From Salinisphaera sp052044135 (lineage in GTDB: Bacteria; Pseudomonadota; Gammaproteobacteria; Nevskiales; Salinisphaeraceae): 64,000 nt of DNA. The DNA is taken from the NCBI RefSeq assembly GCF_052044135.1, contig NZ_JBQDYF010000006.1, positions 62,001 to 126,000 on the forward strand. Reading direction: 5' to 3'. The notes below the pieces were generated by a model. That model saw only the letters and a program-made list of their open reading frames with translations. It did no database searches and had not been told where the DNA came from. Numbering within the stretch: the stretch's first letter is position 1; the number at the start of each line of letters is the position of its first letter. Below, one piece after another: positions 29,488-38,497 of the stretch. Made by a program: the position numbers and the translations under genes.

Positions 29488-29973
29488 TCTCGCACTGATG
29501 TGCGAGTCACTTTCGTTTGCTTGTCCGAACGAACGTAACCCAAGGAAAGGACACCCTGTCTTGCGCCGAGGCTCCGCATCGGTGCCCTGCGCGGCTCCGG
29601 CCGCAAGCGGACCGCCGGAAACTCGCCGCGCTGCGCGCGACTCCGACATTCGGCGGTCTTTGTCGCTTTCGGCCGCCACTGCTCGGCGCCGCGCCCAAGG
29701 GGCCCGATACAGGCACGACACGGCAAAACCGGGGAGTTGGCCTGGCTGTATTTTGTCTCGTTACACGGAGACGGGCAGCGGCGACGGGTGTCCGGCGCGC
29801 TGCGCCGGTGCGGCAAGGTGTTTGAGGGCCGCCAAAGCGGCCCGAGTTTTTGCCGCATCCCGTCGTCGCGAGCATCGGAGTGAACCGGCATTAGCCGGCG
29901 CCGTGTCGGGTGCCTTTTTCTTGGTTCCTTCTTTGGGGCACGCAAAAGAAAGAACGCGCACATCAGTGCGAAA
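29488..29973. mobile_element. 486-bp element with ~68-bp terminal inverted repeats, no gene
   Basis: The left arm (29488-29556) and right arm (29908-29973) are inverted copies with roughly 70 percent identity, including a shared CGCACTGATGTGCG palindrome at each outer end and GGACACCC/GGGTGCC at the inner ends. The inside is GC-rich and has open frames on both strands that change with the arms and lack start signals. Sequences with the TTTGCGTGCCCCAAAGAA theme recur in other proteobacterial genomes, from recall. No transposase is present, so at most it is non-autonomous. Confidence 0.6.
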
Positions 29974-30202
29974 CCAAAGCCCTGGTCGCCGCAAAAAAAT
30001 GCCCCGGCGCCGACACGCGAAAGCCAGCCTCATCATCGTCGTCGGCTTGTCCGCACCGAATAGTTGCGTAGGTGGATTAGGTGCTCGCACCGTAATCCGA
30101 CAGCCAAGCCTCGGAACCCAGGGATTGAGCGTCGGATTAAGCGCTGCGCGCTCATCCGACCTCCCGCTGCTGTCGCTCACATGAACGGTGTTTCTTATCC
30201 GT
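29974..30202. repeat. Spacer with two REP-like hairpins
   Basis: Two strong hairpins sit in this non-coding stretch: 30074-30098 (GGATTAGGTG, CTCG, CACCGTAATCC) and 30132-30161 (GTCGGATTA ... CATCCGAC with a GC-rich inner stem). The second resembles the hairpin at 62966-62995 in size and layout. They may end transcripts or be REP-type repeats. No gene is seen. Confidence 0.55.
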
Positions 30203-30560
30203 CGTCCGCCAATGCACGTGAATGGAACGCAAATGGTTTGTCGGCGATAAACAACGGAGTATTTTCGAGTCGTTGTGGCTTGGACGGTTCACGTCGTCGT
30301 TTTCGAAGCAATTGTCCGCAGATCGACGCCGTTGCACGCGGATACAAGACCAGAAGATTGTCGATTGCGTCCAGCTGGCTCGCGCACCACTGGGCGATGC
30401 CGTGGCGCGAACGACACCGGCCCTCGCACGCAATCATCAACGAGCCCCTTATCGTCCGATGCACGCGCTGACCGTCAAGTCACTGATTTTCGATCTGCGT
30501 GTATCCGCGTCGATCTGCGGACAGTCTTGTTATTCGCGCTTCATTCGCATGCATTCGCGA
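30203..30560. repeat. Nested C-A-A'-C' repeat element before cobT
   Basis: Arm A lies at 30315-30343 and its inverted copy at 30493-30521, a span of 207 bp. Outside them is a C-type sequence at 30203-30236 (CGTCCGCCAATGCACGTGAA) and a related inverted stretch at about 30531-30560 (ATTCGCGCTTCATTCGC). The order C, A, A', C' and the 207-bp A-to-A' length equal those of the 50.9-51.3 kb element. The element ends about 15 bp before the cobT ribosome site, so the cobT promoter must lie inside it or upstream. Confidence 0.7.
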
Positions 30561-30588
30561 ACCGGGTTTTCAACAGGAGCAATGATCT

Positions 30589-31650
30589 ATGCCTGATTTC
30601 GACTGGCTCTTCGAACCGGCCGCCCAGCCCGACGAGTCCGCCCGCGCCGCGGCGATCGAACGACAGAATCAGCTCACCAAGCCGCCGGGCTCGCTCGGCC
30701 GGCTGGAGACGCTGGCCACGGATTTCGCGGCCTGGCAGGGCACGGACAAGCCCGTGCTGAATCGGGTCGGGCTGGCGGTGTTCGCGGCCGATCACGGCGT
30801 GGCCGCGCGGGGCGTGTCGGCGTTTCCACAGGAAGTCACGGCGCAGATGGTGGCCAACTTCGCGGCCGGCGGCGCGGCGGTGGCCGTGCTCGCGCGCGAG
30901 GCCGGGGCCGACATGGCGGTGGTCAATCTGGGCACGGTGACGCCGGCCGACGACGTGCCGGGGGTGGTCAATCATCGGCTGGCGCCGGGCACCGCGGATT
31001 TCACGCGCGGCCCGGCCATGGATGGCCCGACGCTGTCGGCCGCGCTGCGGGTCGGCGCGGACCAAGTGAACGCGGAGCTGTCGTTATTCGTGGGCGGCGA
31101 GATGGGCATTGCCAACACCACCAGCGCGGCGGCGGTGTTCGCGGCCCTGGCGGATCTGGACGGCGCGGCGACGGTCGGCCGCGGGACCGGGGTCGACGAT
31201 GCCGGGCTGGCCGCCAAGCGGGCCGCCGTTGATGCCGGCCTGGCGCGACACCGTGTGCGCTGGACGGCGCAATCCCTGCCCGATGCCGCGCTGGCAGTCC
31301 TCGAATGCCTCGGCGGGCTGGAGATTGCCGCGCTCGCCGGCGCCTATGTCGCGGCTGCGCAGCGCGGCGTGCCGGTGCTGGTCGACGGTTTCATCAGCAG
31401 CGTCGCCGCGCTGGCCGCGGTGCATCTGAATGCCGGTGTGGCCGGCTGGTTGATCTTCGGGCATCGTTCGGCGGAAGGCGGCCATGGCCGGGTGCTCGAA
31501 GCGCTGGCCGCCGAGCCGTTGCTTGATCTGAATATGCGGCTCGGCGAGGCCAGCGGGGCGATGGTCGCACTGGGCGTGATTCGGTCCGCGTTGGCCGTTC
31601 ACGGCAGAATGGCAACTTTTGCCGATGCGGGAGTCGCGGATAGTGCCTGA
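30589..31650 (+). CDS. cobT: Nicotinate-nucleotide--dimethylbenzimidazole phosphoribosyltransferase
   Basis: The 353-residue enzyme makes alpha-ribazole-5'-phosphate, the lower ligand of cobalamin. Family segments are clear: the KPPGSLGRLE N-terminal motif, FAADHGVAARGVSAFPQ, GEMGIANTT and the catalytic glutamate region LDLNMRLGEASGA near the C-terminus. An AGGAG site lies eight bases before the ATG. It opens a tightly packed run of six genes. The next ATG is eight bases past its stop. Confidence 0.96.
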   Translation: MPDFDWLFEPAAQPDESARAAAIERQNQLTKPPGSLGRLETLATDFAAWQGTDKPVLNRVGLAVFAADHGVAARGVSAFPQEVTAQMVANFAAGGAAVAVLAREAGADMAVVNLGTVTPADDVPGVVNHRLAPGTADFTRGPAMDGPTLSAALRVGADQVNAELSLFVGGEMGIANTTSAAAVFAALADLDGAATVGRGTGVDDAGLAAKRAAVDAGLARHRVRWTAQSLPDAALAVLECLGGLEIAALAGAYVAAAQRGVPVLVDGFISSVAALAAVHLNAGVAGWLIFGHRSAEGGHGRVLEALAAEPLLDLNMRLGEASGAMVALGVIRSALAVHGRMATFADAGVADSA

Positions 31651-31657
31651 TTTCGAC

Positions 31658-32263
31658 ATGACCACGACCACGGTCGACATCCTGCGCCACGCCGAATGCG
31701 AAGGGGGGCCGATCTTCCGTGGCTCGACGGACGTGGCCTTGTCCGAGGCCGGTTGGGCCCGGCTGCGCCGGGTGACCGAACCGCTCGCCGGCTGGGATGC
31801 GATCGTGACCTCGCCGATGCGTCGTTGCCGCGAGTTCTCCACCGAACTGGCCGCGGCCCGCGATGTGCCCTTGAACGTCGACGAGCGCTTCCGCGAGATG
31901 TATTTCGGCGACTGGGAAGGCGTGCTCATCGCCGACGTGTGGGCGAACCAGTCCGACGCCGCGCGCGCCTGGTATGTCGATCCGGAGAACAATACGCCGC
32001 CGAACGCCGAGCCGTTGCCGTCGATCCGGGCCCGGGTGGCCGAAGGCTGGGGCGAGCTGGTGGCCGCGAACCGGGGCGGCCACGTGCTGCTGGTGTGCCA
32101 TGGCGGGGTGATCCGCAATCTCGTGGCCCATGTGCTGGATTTGCCACTGGCGGCGACCAACCGTTTCGGCATGCCCTATGGCTGCCGCGCCCGGATCAGC
32201 ATCACGCACGACGGCGAGTCGTCGATGCCGAGGCTGATGGGTTACAACCTCGACCGGGCATGA
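31658..32263 (+). CDS. cobC: Histidine phosphatase, alpha-ribazole phosphatase
   Basis: The 201-residue form starts at the ATG at 31658; a GTG at 31643 overlapping cobT is an alternative. It is a histidine phosphatase with the phosphorylated histidine in LRHAE, the EMYFGDWEG substrate segment and the second histidine in CHGGVIR. By position between cobT and cobS it should remove the phosphate from alpha-ribazole phosphate or from adenosylcobalamin phosphate. The motif is RHAE where RHGE is usual, a tolerated change. Confidence 0.88.
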   Translation: MTTTTVDILRHAECEGGPIFRGSTDVALSEAGWARLRRVTEPLAGWDAIVTSPMRRCREFSTELAAARDVPLNVDERFREMYFGDWEGVLIADVWANQSDAARAWYVDPENNTPPNAEPLPSIRARVAEGWGELVAANRGGHVLLVCHGGVIRNLVAHVLDLPLAATNRFGMPYGCRARISITHDGESSMPRLMGYNLDRA

Positions 32264-33030
32264 AACGCGCCGCCACGCCGCTTCTTCTGGCGCTGTCACT
32301 GCTGACTGTATTGCCGGTCGGCCGGTGGCTGCCCGCACGTATCCGGCCGGTCGATCAGGGGCGTTCGGTGGTCTGCTATCCGTTGGTGGGCCTCCTGATC
32401 GGTGGGGTGCTCGTGCTCGCAGAAGGCGTGTTGCGCGGTGCGGCGCCTCTGCTTGCCGCCGCCTTGTTGTTGGCGGTGTGGGTCGGTATCACCGGCGCAT
32501 TGCATCTGGACGGACTGGCCGACTGTGTCGACGCGGGCTGTGCCGGCCACCGCGACGCCTCGCGTATTCTCACGGTGATGAAGGACCCGGCCGCCGGGCC
32601 AATGGCGGTGGCCACGATCACGATCGTGTTGTTGGTCAAGTTCGCGGCCTTGGCGACATTGCTGCAGCACCGGGGCGCGATCGTCGGCTTGTTGCTTGCC
32701 GTGCCAATGCTGGCCCGTGCCGGTACCGCCGCGCTCATGGCCACCACGGCCTACCGCCGAGACCGGGGCATCGCCCGCGACCAGGCGGCCACCCGTCCGC
32801 GCGGGGCGATCACCCTGGGGATTGTCGTGGTGGCGGTGGCGGGCGCATGGCTATTGCCGCTGCCTCTCTGGACTTTAATGGTGCTGCTGGCCGGGGTGAT
32901 CGTGTGGAGTTGGCGCCGGACCTGGCAGACCCGTATCGGCGGTTATACCGGCGACGTGGCCGGCGCGCTGATCGAACTGGTCGAGGCGGCGTCACTGGTG
33001 GCGGCGGCCTGGGGCCTGCCGTGGCATTGA
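32260..33030 (+). CDS. cobS: Adenosylcobinamide-GDP ribazoletransferase (cobalamin synthase)
   Basis: The 256-residue integral membrane enzyme joins adenosylcobinamide-GDP to alpha-ribazole. It has about seven helices and the conserved acidic metal site HLDGLADCVDA (DGLAD) at about residues 84-94, followed by R-x-L-x-VMKDPAAGP. Its ATG overlaps the cobC stop (ATGA), indicating translational coupling. Length is normal for CobS. Confidence 0.95.
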   Translation: MKRAATPLLLALSLLTVLPVGRWLPARIRPVDQGRSVVCYPLVGLLIGGVLVLAEGVLRGAAPLLAAALLLAVWVGITGALHLDGLADCVDAGCAGHRDASRILTVMKDPAAGPMAVATITIVLLVKFAALATLLQHRGAIVGLLLAVPMLARAGTAALMATTAYRRDRGIARDQAATRPRGAITLGIVVVAVAGAWLLPLPLWTLMVLLAGVIVWSWRRTWQTRIGGYTGDVAGALIELVEAASLVAAAWGLPWH

Positions 33031-33950
33031 GTCTGATGCTGGTCGCGGCACTGGTGGCCGATGCGGTGCTGGGCGAGCCGCGCCGGCGGCATCCGCTCGC
33101 GCTGTTCGGCCGTCTCGCCGATCGGATCGAAGGGCGGTTCAATCACGGCCGTCGACGCAATGGCATGGTCGCGCTCGCGCTGCTGGTCGGACCGCCCACG
33201 CTGTTTGTCGGCGCATGCGTCGACTGGGTTCCGAGCGGGCTGGCGTGGTTATTGGCGGGTCTGGTACTCGTGCTGGCGGTTGGGCGGGCCGGCTTGATCG
33301 AACACGCCGAGGCGGTGGCCCGACCGCTCGCCGCCGGCGATCTCGAAGGCGCCCGGCAACGCGTGGCCTGGCTCGTCAGCCGCGATACGGCGCAACTGGA
33401 TGCCGCCGGCGTACGCGGCGCCCTGCTGGAGTCCGTGCTCGAAAACAGCAGCGATGCGATCTTTGCCTCGGTGTTCTGGTGGGTTTTCGGCGCTGCGGCG
33501 GCCGGCCCGGCGGGCGCTGCCGCGGCGGTACTTGCTCACCGGCTGATCAATACTCTGGATGCGATGTGGGGCTATCGCAGCCCCCGGTTCGTCGCCTTCG
33601 GCTGGGCCGCGGCGCGCCTGGACGACGGCATGAACTGGCCGGCCGCACGTCTCACCGCGCTGGCTTTCGTGCTGGTCGGCGACACCCGCGCCGCCTGGAC
33701 CTGCTGGCGCGAACAGGCGGGGCGATGGTCCAGCCCGAACGCGGGTCCGGTGATGGCGGCCGGCGCCGGCGCCCTCGGTATCCGCCTCGGCGGCGGCGCC
33801 TGGTATCACGGCGCCTGGCGGGAACGGCCGGCGCTGGGTGGCGGGCGCACACCGCAAGACGTCGATGTCGTACGCGCGCTGGGTCTGGCCGATCGGGCAT
33901 TGGCCGTGATCGTGGTGGCGGTACTCCTGATGGACGGGCTATGGGCATGA
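33021..33950 (+). CDS. cbiB: Adenosylcobinamide-phosphate synthase
   Basis: The 309-residue membrane protein (also called CobD in Pseudomonas) attaches aminopropanol phosphate to adenosylcobyric acid. Family segments include LGEPRRRHPL near the start, ENSSDAIFASVFW in the middle and NTLDAMWGYRSPRF. The likely start is the GTG at 33021, inside the end of cobS; TTG 33027 or ATG 33036 are alternatives. It needs the product of the following decarboxylase gene. Confidence 0.93.
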   Translation: MALSLMLVAALVADAVLGEPRRRHPLALFGRLADRIEGRFNHGRRRNGMVALALLVGPPTLFVGACVDWVPSGLAWLLAGLVLVLAVGRAGLIEHAEAVARPLAAGDLEGARQRVAWLVSRDTAQLDAAGVRGALLESVLENSSDAIFASVFWWVFGAAAAGPAGAAAAVLAHRLINTLDAMWGYRSPRFVAFGWAAARLDDGMNWPAARLTALAFVLVGDTRAAWTCWREQAGRWSSPNAGPVMAAGAGALGIRLGGGAWYHGAWRERPALGGGRTPQDVDVVRALGLADRALAVIVVAVLLMDGLWA

Positions 33951-34945
33951 TCCACGGCGGCAAGCTGCGTGCCGCGGCTGCGCACTACGGCATTCCCCGG
34001 CATGAATGGCTGGATCTGTCGACCGGCATCGCGCCCTGGTCGTGGCCGGTGCCGGCGCTGCCCGCGGCTGTCTGGTCGCGCCTGCCGGAGGCCGGTGATG
34101 GGCTGATTGCCGCCGCGGCCGCCTACTACGGCTGTGCAGCGGATTGGATCGTGGCCTTGCCCGGCAGCCAGTTCGCCATTCGCGAGGTGCCGCGCCTGTG
34201 CGCGCCGGCCACCGTGGCCGTGCCCGCCGTGGGTTATACCGAGCACGCCGCCGGCTGGCGCGCGGCGGGCCATAGCCTCCGGTACTACCGCGATCTGGAC
34301 GATCTCGAGCGGATGCTGACGGCGGTCGATCGTGCCGTGGTGCTCGATCCAAACAATCCGACCGGCGAGCGCGCCGGTCCGGATCGTCTGCGCCGAGTCG
34401 CGCTCGCGCTCGGCCCGGGCCGGCTCATCGTCGATGCGGCCTTCGCCGATGGTGACACGGGGCCGTCTTTCGATCCGGTCGCGCATGAGGCGATTGTGCT
34501 GCGATCGGTGGGCAAGTTCTTCGGGCTGGCCGGCATCCGCCTCGGATTCGCCCTCGGTCACAAGGCCACGGTCGATGCGCTGCGTTGTGCCGTGGCGCCC
34601 TGGGGCGTGGCGCATCCGACCCGCTGGATCGGCACGCGGGCACTGGCCGACCGCGATTGGCAGATCGATCAGCGCGCCCGGATTCGGGACGCACAAGCGT
34701 GGCTTCGGGCGGGCCTCGTCGATGCCTTCCCGCAACAACTCGTGGTCAGTGGCGGGTCGTTCGTGACCGTGTTCTTTGCGGCCGAGGGTGCGGCCGCCGC
34801 GGCGCACGCCGAGCTGGCATCTCGGGCCGTGTTCACCCGGCTCGGCGACAACCGGCGCTGGCTGCGTTTCGGCCTGCCGCCGGAACACCAGCGCGAACGG
34901 CTCTCTACTGCTCTGTGGCATGTCGACGGGGTTTCCAGGCCATGA
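33941..34945 (+). CDS. cobD: L-threonine-O-3-phosphate decarboxylase (aminotransferase fold)
   Basis: The 334-residue PLP enzyme has the start MIHGGKLRAAAAHYGI, the LSTGIAP segment, the substrate-loop DPNNPTGE and the PLP-lysine region RSVGKFFGLAGIRLGF. It makes (R)-1-amino-2-propanol phosphate for CbiB. The Pseudomonas homologue is called CobC, so the symbol here follows Salmonella usage. Starts at 33941 and 33947 are both possible and overlap the cbiB stop. Confidence 0.92.
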   Translation: MGMIHGGKLRAAAAHYGIPRHEWLDLSTGIAPWSWPVPALPAAVWSRLPEAGDGLIAAAAAYYGCAADWIVALPGSQFAIREVPRLCAPATVAVPAVGYTEHAAGWRAAGHSLRYYRDLDDLERMLTAVDRAVVLDPNNPTGERAGPDRLRRVALALGPGRLIVDAAFADGDTGPSFDPVAHEAIVLRSVGKFFGLAGIRLGFALGHKATVDALRCAVAPWGVAHPTRWIGTRALADRDWQIDQRARIRDAQAWLRAGLVDAFPQQLVVSGGSFVTVFFAAEGAAAAAHAELASRAVFTRLGDNRRWLRFGLPPEHQRERLSTALWHVDGVSRP

Positions 34946-35871
34946 CCGCGCAGCGCATGCGCCGCACGCGTCGGTGGTCTGTGCTCGGGTTGTTATCGCT
35001 GCTGGGCTGGTTGGCCGGACCGGCGGCCATGGCCGCGGCTGGCCCGGTTTCGGTCACCGATTTCACCGGGCATGAAGTCCGGCTGGCGCATCCGGCACGC
35101 CGCATCGTCGCCTTGACGCCCCATCTTGTGGAAAACCTGTTTACCGCCGGCCTGGGCAATCGCGTAGTCGGCGCCGTGCGTTATTCGAATTATCCGCCCG
35201 CGGCGCAGAGCATCCCGCGCGTGGGCGGCTACGACAGCCTCAGCCTCGAGGCGATCGTGGCGAAAAAGCCGGATCTGGTCGTCGCCTGGGCCGAGGGCGG
35301 CTCCCCCGACATCATCGGTCGGCTGCGGGCGCTGGGTATCGCCGTGTATGTCGATGATCCGCGTCGGCTGGCCGGCATTGCGCGCACCATTCGCGATCTG
35401 GGCGTGCTGGGCGGCACGGGCGGGCGCGCCGATCGCGCGGCCAGGGCGTTCGAACAGCGCATCGCGGCGCTGCGGCAACGCTACGCACATCGCCGCCCGG
35501 TTTCGTTGTTCTGGGAGGTATGGTCGGATCCGCTGCGCACGCTATCCAATGCCGGTATGACCGGCGCTGTGATCCGGTTGTGCGGCGGCCGCAACATCTT
35601 CGCCAAGGCCGCGACGCTCGCGCCCCAGGTCAGCATCGAGTCGGTCATCGCGCGTGCGCCACAGGCGATCGTGGCCTCGGGCGTGGCACAGACCAAACCA
35701 CAGTGGAAAGCCTATTGGCGGCAGTGGCCGGCGATCCCCGCGGTTGCCCACGATCATTTCGTGACCGTCCCGCCGGACCTGATCAGCCGGCCCACCGTGC
35801 GCCTGGCCGACGGCGCTGCCCGACTCTGCCACAAACTCGCCCGCGTGCGCCGTGATCAGCGTCGGCCATAA
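34942..35871 (+). CDS. btuF: Cobalamin ABC transporter substrate-binding protein
   Basis: The 309-residue protein starts at an ATGA overlap with the decarboxylase gene. An arginine-rich n-region and a hydrophobic core (residues about 14-35) form a signal peptide. The mature part is a BtuF-type helical-backbone binding protein: VTDFTGHEVRLAHPARRIV, LTPHLVENLF, GGYDSLSLEAI and KPDLVVAW. It should deliver corrinoid in the periplasm to the 27.1-28.9 kb permease and ATPase. It closes the cobT operon. Confidence 0.92.
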   Translation: MTAQRMRRTRRWSVLGLLSLLGWLAGPAAMAAAGPVSVTDFTGHEVRLAHPARRIVALTPHLVENLFTAGLGNRVVGAVRYSNYPPAAQSIPRVGGYDSLSLEAIVAKKPDLVVAWAEGGSPDIIGRLRALGIAVYVDDPRRLAGIARTIRDLGVLGGTGGRADRAARAFEQRIAALRQRYAHRRPVSLFWEVWSDPLRTLSNAGMTGAVIRLCGGRNIFAKAATLAPQVSIESVIARAPQAIVASGVAQTKPQWKAYWRQWPAIPAVAHDHFVTVPPDLISRPTVRLADGAARLCHKLARVRRDQRRP

Positions 35872-37062
35872 GGCGAGTTTATCCACAGATTAAAAAGAAT
35901 AGTTGTCCGCAGATCGACGCAGATTAACGCAGATCATAAGCCAGGGATGCGCAACGCTTGTGCAGAGGTTTTATCGTGTGCGGCATGTCGAGGAAAGTGC
36001 TTACAACCGCCTCTTGAAAAAATCTGTGCCATCGGCGTAATCCGTGGATAAAAATATTCTGCCGGTTGGCGGCATTGCTCTAGAAGCGGCTTGATCCGCA
36101 GATTGTACGGATTGTCACGGATAAAATAATTATCGGCAGATGCGCACCGAAACATGCGGATATGAAGAAGACGATACGTCATCACAGCGATTGAGCGGGG
36201 CGCGTGTGTTGTTTCAGGAGGAAAGGCATCTAAATCGCCCTATGCCCATCTGCGTGATTTGCGTCGATCTGCGGACAAAAAATGTGCCGTATCAGCGCGT
36301 GAGGAGCGATTACTCGCGCGTTGTGGTCTCCCGGGCTGGGGTTGTTCTGGAAGTCGGTTTATCCGCAGATTTCGCAGATTAAAAAAACGTTGTTTTCCGC
36401 AGATCGACGCAGATTAACGCAGATGCTAAGAAAAGGATGCGTGACGCTTGTGCCGCAGCTGTATCGTGTGCGGCATGTCGAGAAAAAAGATTACAGCTGC
36501 CTCTTAAATAATCTGTGCAATCTGCGTAATCTGTGAATAAAAATGTGTCATATCAGCGCGCGAGGAGCGATTACTCGCGTGTCGTGGTCTTCTGGGCAGG
36601 GGTAGTTCCGGAAGTAGGTTTATCCGCAGATCGACGCAGATTAACGCAGATGCTAAGAAACGGGTGAATGGCGAGACAGGGTTCCTGATGTCGAGGACAA
36701 GTGCATACAACGGCCTCTTAAAATCTGTGTGATCTGCGTAATCTGTGGATAGAAAAAAGTGTCGTATCAGCGCGCGAGGGGCGATTACTCGCGCGTCATG
36801 GTCTGCCGGGCGGGGGGGGTCCGGAAGTGGGTTCATCCGCAGATTACGCAGATTTCACAGATTAAAAACGTTGTTTTCCGCAGATCGACGCAGATCTTGA
36901 AAAAAAGAATATGAACGCGTGTGCCGTGGTCGTACGTTCGCGTTATTGCGGGGAAGTATATTTGCAACGACCCCCTCAAGAATCTGCGTAATTGTGGATA
37001 GAAAGACGCGTCGTGTCAGCACGATCATCCGGTGCCGGGGCGTTTTAAAAAAAATGCGGCGG
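35872..37062. repeat. 1.2-kb array of A/B-type repeats after btuF
   Basis: No gene is seen. Arm A occurs at 35906-35934, 36396-36424, 36623-36651 and 36877-36896 (shortened); an inverted A at 36248-36275. B arms occur in both orientations (examples: 36357-36380, 36510-36539, 36832-36863, 36980-37001). A unit of about 215-260 bp containing GAGGAGCGATTACTCGCG recurs from 36281, 36542 and 36757. TTATCCACA, an exact DnaA-box match, is at 35879-35887. Spurious short frames repeat with the unit. Confidence 0.8.
35906..36275. repeat. A-type inverted-repeat element with nested B arms (370 bp)
   Basis: Left arm A at 35906-35934 pairs with an inverted arm at 36248-36275 that is one base shorter. Between them lie an inverted B arm (about 36019-36050) and decayed B-like sequence near 36091-36130. 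This suggests insertion of one repeat type into another followed by decay. Confidence 0.55.
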
Positions 37063-37683
37063 TCAGCTCAGTGCCAGCCAGACGCCGACGGCGGCGATCA
37101 GGGTGCCGGCGATGCGGTTCAGGAGGCGGACATTGGAGCGTTTGGCGAGCATGGCGCGTGCGGCGGAGCCGCCGCTGGCATAGAGGGCGAGACAGGTCAG
37201 TTCCATCGCCAGAATCATCGACAGCATTAGCACCAGTTGCGGTGCGAGGGCCTGCTGGAAGTCAAGAAAAGGCGGCAACAGGGCGATGAAGAACGCCCAG
37301 CCCTTCGGGTTGGCGATGGCAGTGACCAGCCCCTGGGCCGCCAGCTGCGCTCGGGGCGGGGCGGGCGCGTCATCGGCGATCTCGGGAATCGCCAGATTGC
37401 CGCGCGAACGCCACATCTGGATGCCGAGCCAGACCAGGTACGCGCCGCCGACCCACTTGAAGACGGTGAACACGGCCGGGTAGTGCATCAGGACGGTGGC
37501 CACGCCGATCACAGAGCCGACCGCGACCAGGCCCACGCCCAGCAGTTCACCGGTCCACATCCAGGCGGTGCGGCGCACGCCCACCGTCATGCCCAGACTC
37601 AGCGAGAGCGTCATGCACAGGCCGGGGGTCAACGAGACCAGAAAGAAGGTGGGGATAAAGATCGAAAGAACGGGGAGCGTCAT
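37063..37683 (-). CDS. LysE/RhtB-family amino-acid exporter
   Basis: The 206-residue protein has six helices and the family loop SLTPGLCMTLSLSLGM with a later NPKGW segment. Members export lysine, homoserine, threonine or similar compounds across the inner membrane. The ATG at 37681-37683 is preferred; a GTG twelve bases upstream is in frame. Its 3' end abuts the repeat array, and the AT-rich gap at 37684-37853 separates it from the divergent YaaH-like gene. Confidence 0.85.
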   Translation of the reverse strand: MTLPVLSIFIPTFFLVSLTPGLCMTLSLSLGMTVGVRRTAWMWTGELLGVGLVAVGSVIGVATVLMHYPAVFTVFKWVGGAYLVWLGIQMWRSRGNLAIPEIADDAPAPPRAQLAAQGLVTAIANPKGWAFFIALLPPFLDFQQALAPQLVLMLSMILAMELTCLALYASGGSAARAMLAKRSNVRLLNRIAGTLIAAVGVWLALS

Positions 37684-37853
37684 GATTGCAATCACGGGTT
37701 ACGGCGAACCGGGCGTGTGGTAACACGCGATGGCCGCTAACGTAACGTATCGTTAATTAGTCTAATTCAAGATATCCGGGCAATCGCCGATTGTGTATGT
37801 TGTATCGACACAAATAAATCGCCTTCGCTAAATTATCGTTCAAAAGGGGAATC

Positions 37854-38447
37854 ATGGATCCGGTTACTTTTGCTGCTTCGCCATTCGCGCCGGTGGCGCT
37901 CGGTTTTTTCGGTCTGGGCACGGGCTATCTCATTCTCGGGCCGCAGGAACTGCTGGGCTGGCCCGAAAAGGATGCGAGCGTGGCGCGCGCCAACGGCGTC
38001 TGGGGCTTTTTCATGCCGGGCCTGTGCCAGGCGCTGGTAGGGTTTTACCTGTTCATCGGCCTGACGTGGTTCCACGTCTTCCATGAAGCCGCATTGTATG
38101 CCGCGGCGACCGCCTTTTCGGTGTTCGGCATTCACTGGCTGGCAATGGGCATCATCAAGTTCGTCCAGGGTGATGCGCGTCCGAATGGCTTCATGTCCGT
38201 CGCGTTTTTTCTGGTGTCGATCCTGGGTGCGCTATCGATGGGCATGAACGGCGATACACCGGTCGCGATTCTGTTCGTCGGTCTGTGCGCGGTCTACTTC
38301 TTCGAGTTCTTCGCCAGTTTCGGCATCGCGGTGCCGGCTTCCGAGCGTCTGCTCGGTCTGGCGCATGTGGTCACCGGCTTGTGGCTGATGTATCTGACCT
38401 ATGCGGCCGTACTTAACCTGGCCAATGGCATGCATCTCTGGCTGTAA
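37854..38447 (+). CDS. Six-helix membrane protein, YaaH/acetate-transporter-like (tentative)
   Basis: The 197-residue protein has about six helices. The opening FAPVALGFFGLGTGYLIL and the later TAFSVFGIHWLAMG resemble segments of the GPR1/FUN34/YaaH acetate-succinate transporter group; AmiS/UreI channels are an alternative of similar size. I cannot decide from sequence alone. The upstream region (37740-37850) is AT-rich and ends in AAAGGGGAATC just before the ATG, a good ribosome site. Confidence 0.55.
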   Translation: MDPVTFAASPFAPVALGFFGLGTGYLILGPQELLGWPEKDASVARANGVWGFFMPGLCQALVGFYLFIGLTWFHVFHEAALYAAATAFSVFGIHWLAMGIIKFVQGDARPNGFMSVAFFLVSILGALSMGMNGDTPVAILFVGLCAVYFFEFFASFGIAVPASERLLGLAHVVTGLWLMYLTYAAVLNLANGMHLWL

Positions 38448-38454
38448 CGGTAAA

Positions 38455-38487
38455 CTGTCGCGGTTGCCCTACCGGCAGCCGCGGCAG
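38455..38487. terminator. Bidirectional hairpin terminator
   Basis: CTGTCGCGGTTGCC (38455-38468) and GGCAGCCGCGGCAG (38474-38487) form a 14-bp stem with two imperfect pairs and a 5-nt loop. It lies between the convergent stops of the YaaH-like and deacetylase-like genes, and TTGTTGT follows on the plus strand. Confidence 0.65.
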
Positions 38488-38497
38488 TTGTTGTCGT

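Noticed and set aside
29384..30184. Open frame of 266 codons after cobU
   Set aside because: It reads through the inverted-repeat element and hairpins, has no ribosome site, and its composition follows the repeat arms.
35872..37062. Possible replication origin because of DnaA-box-like sites
   Set aside because: The boxes are part of a repeat family spread over the window. There is no dnaA, dnaN or gidA neighbourhood and no AT-rich unwinding region.
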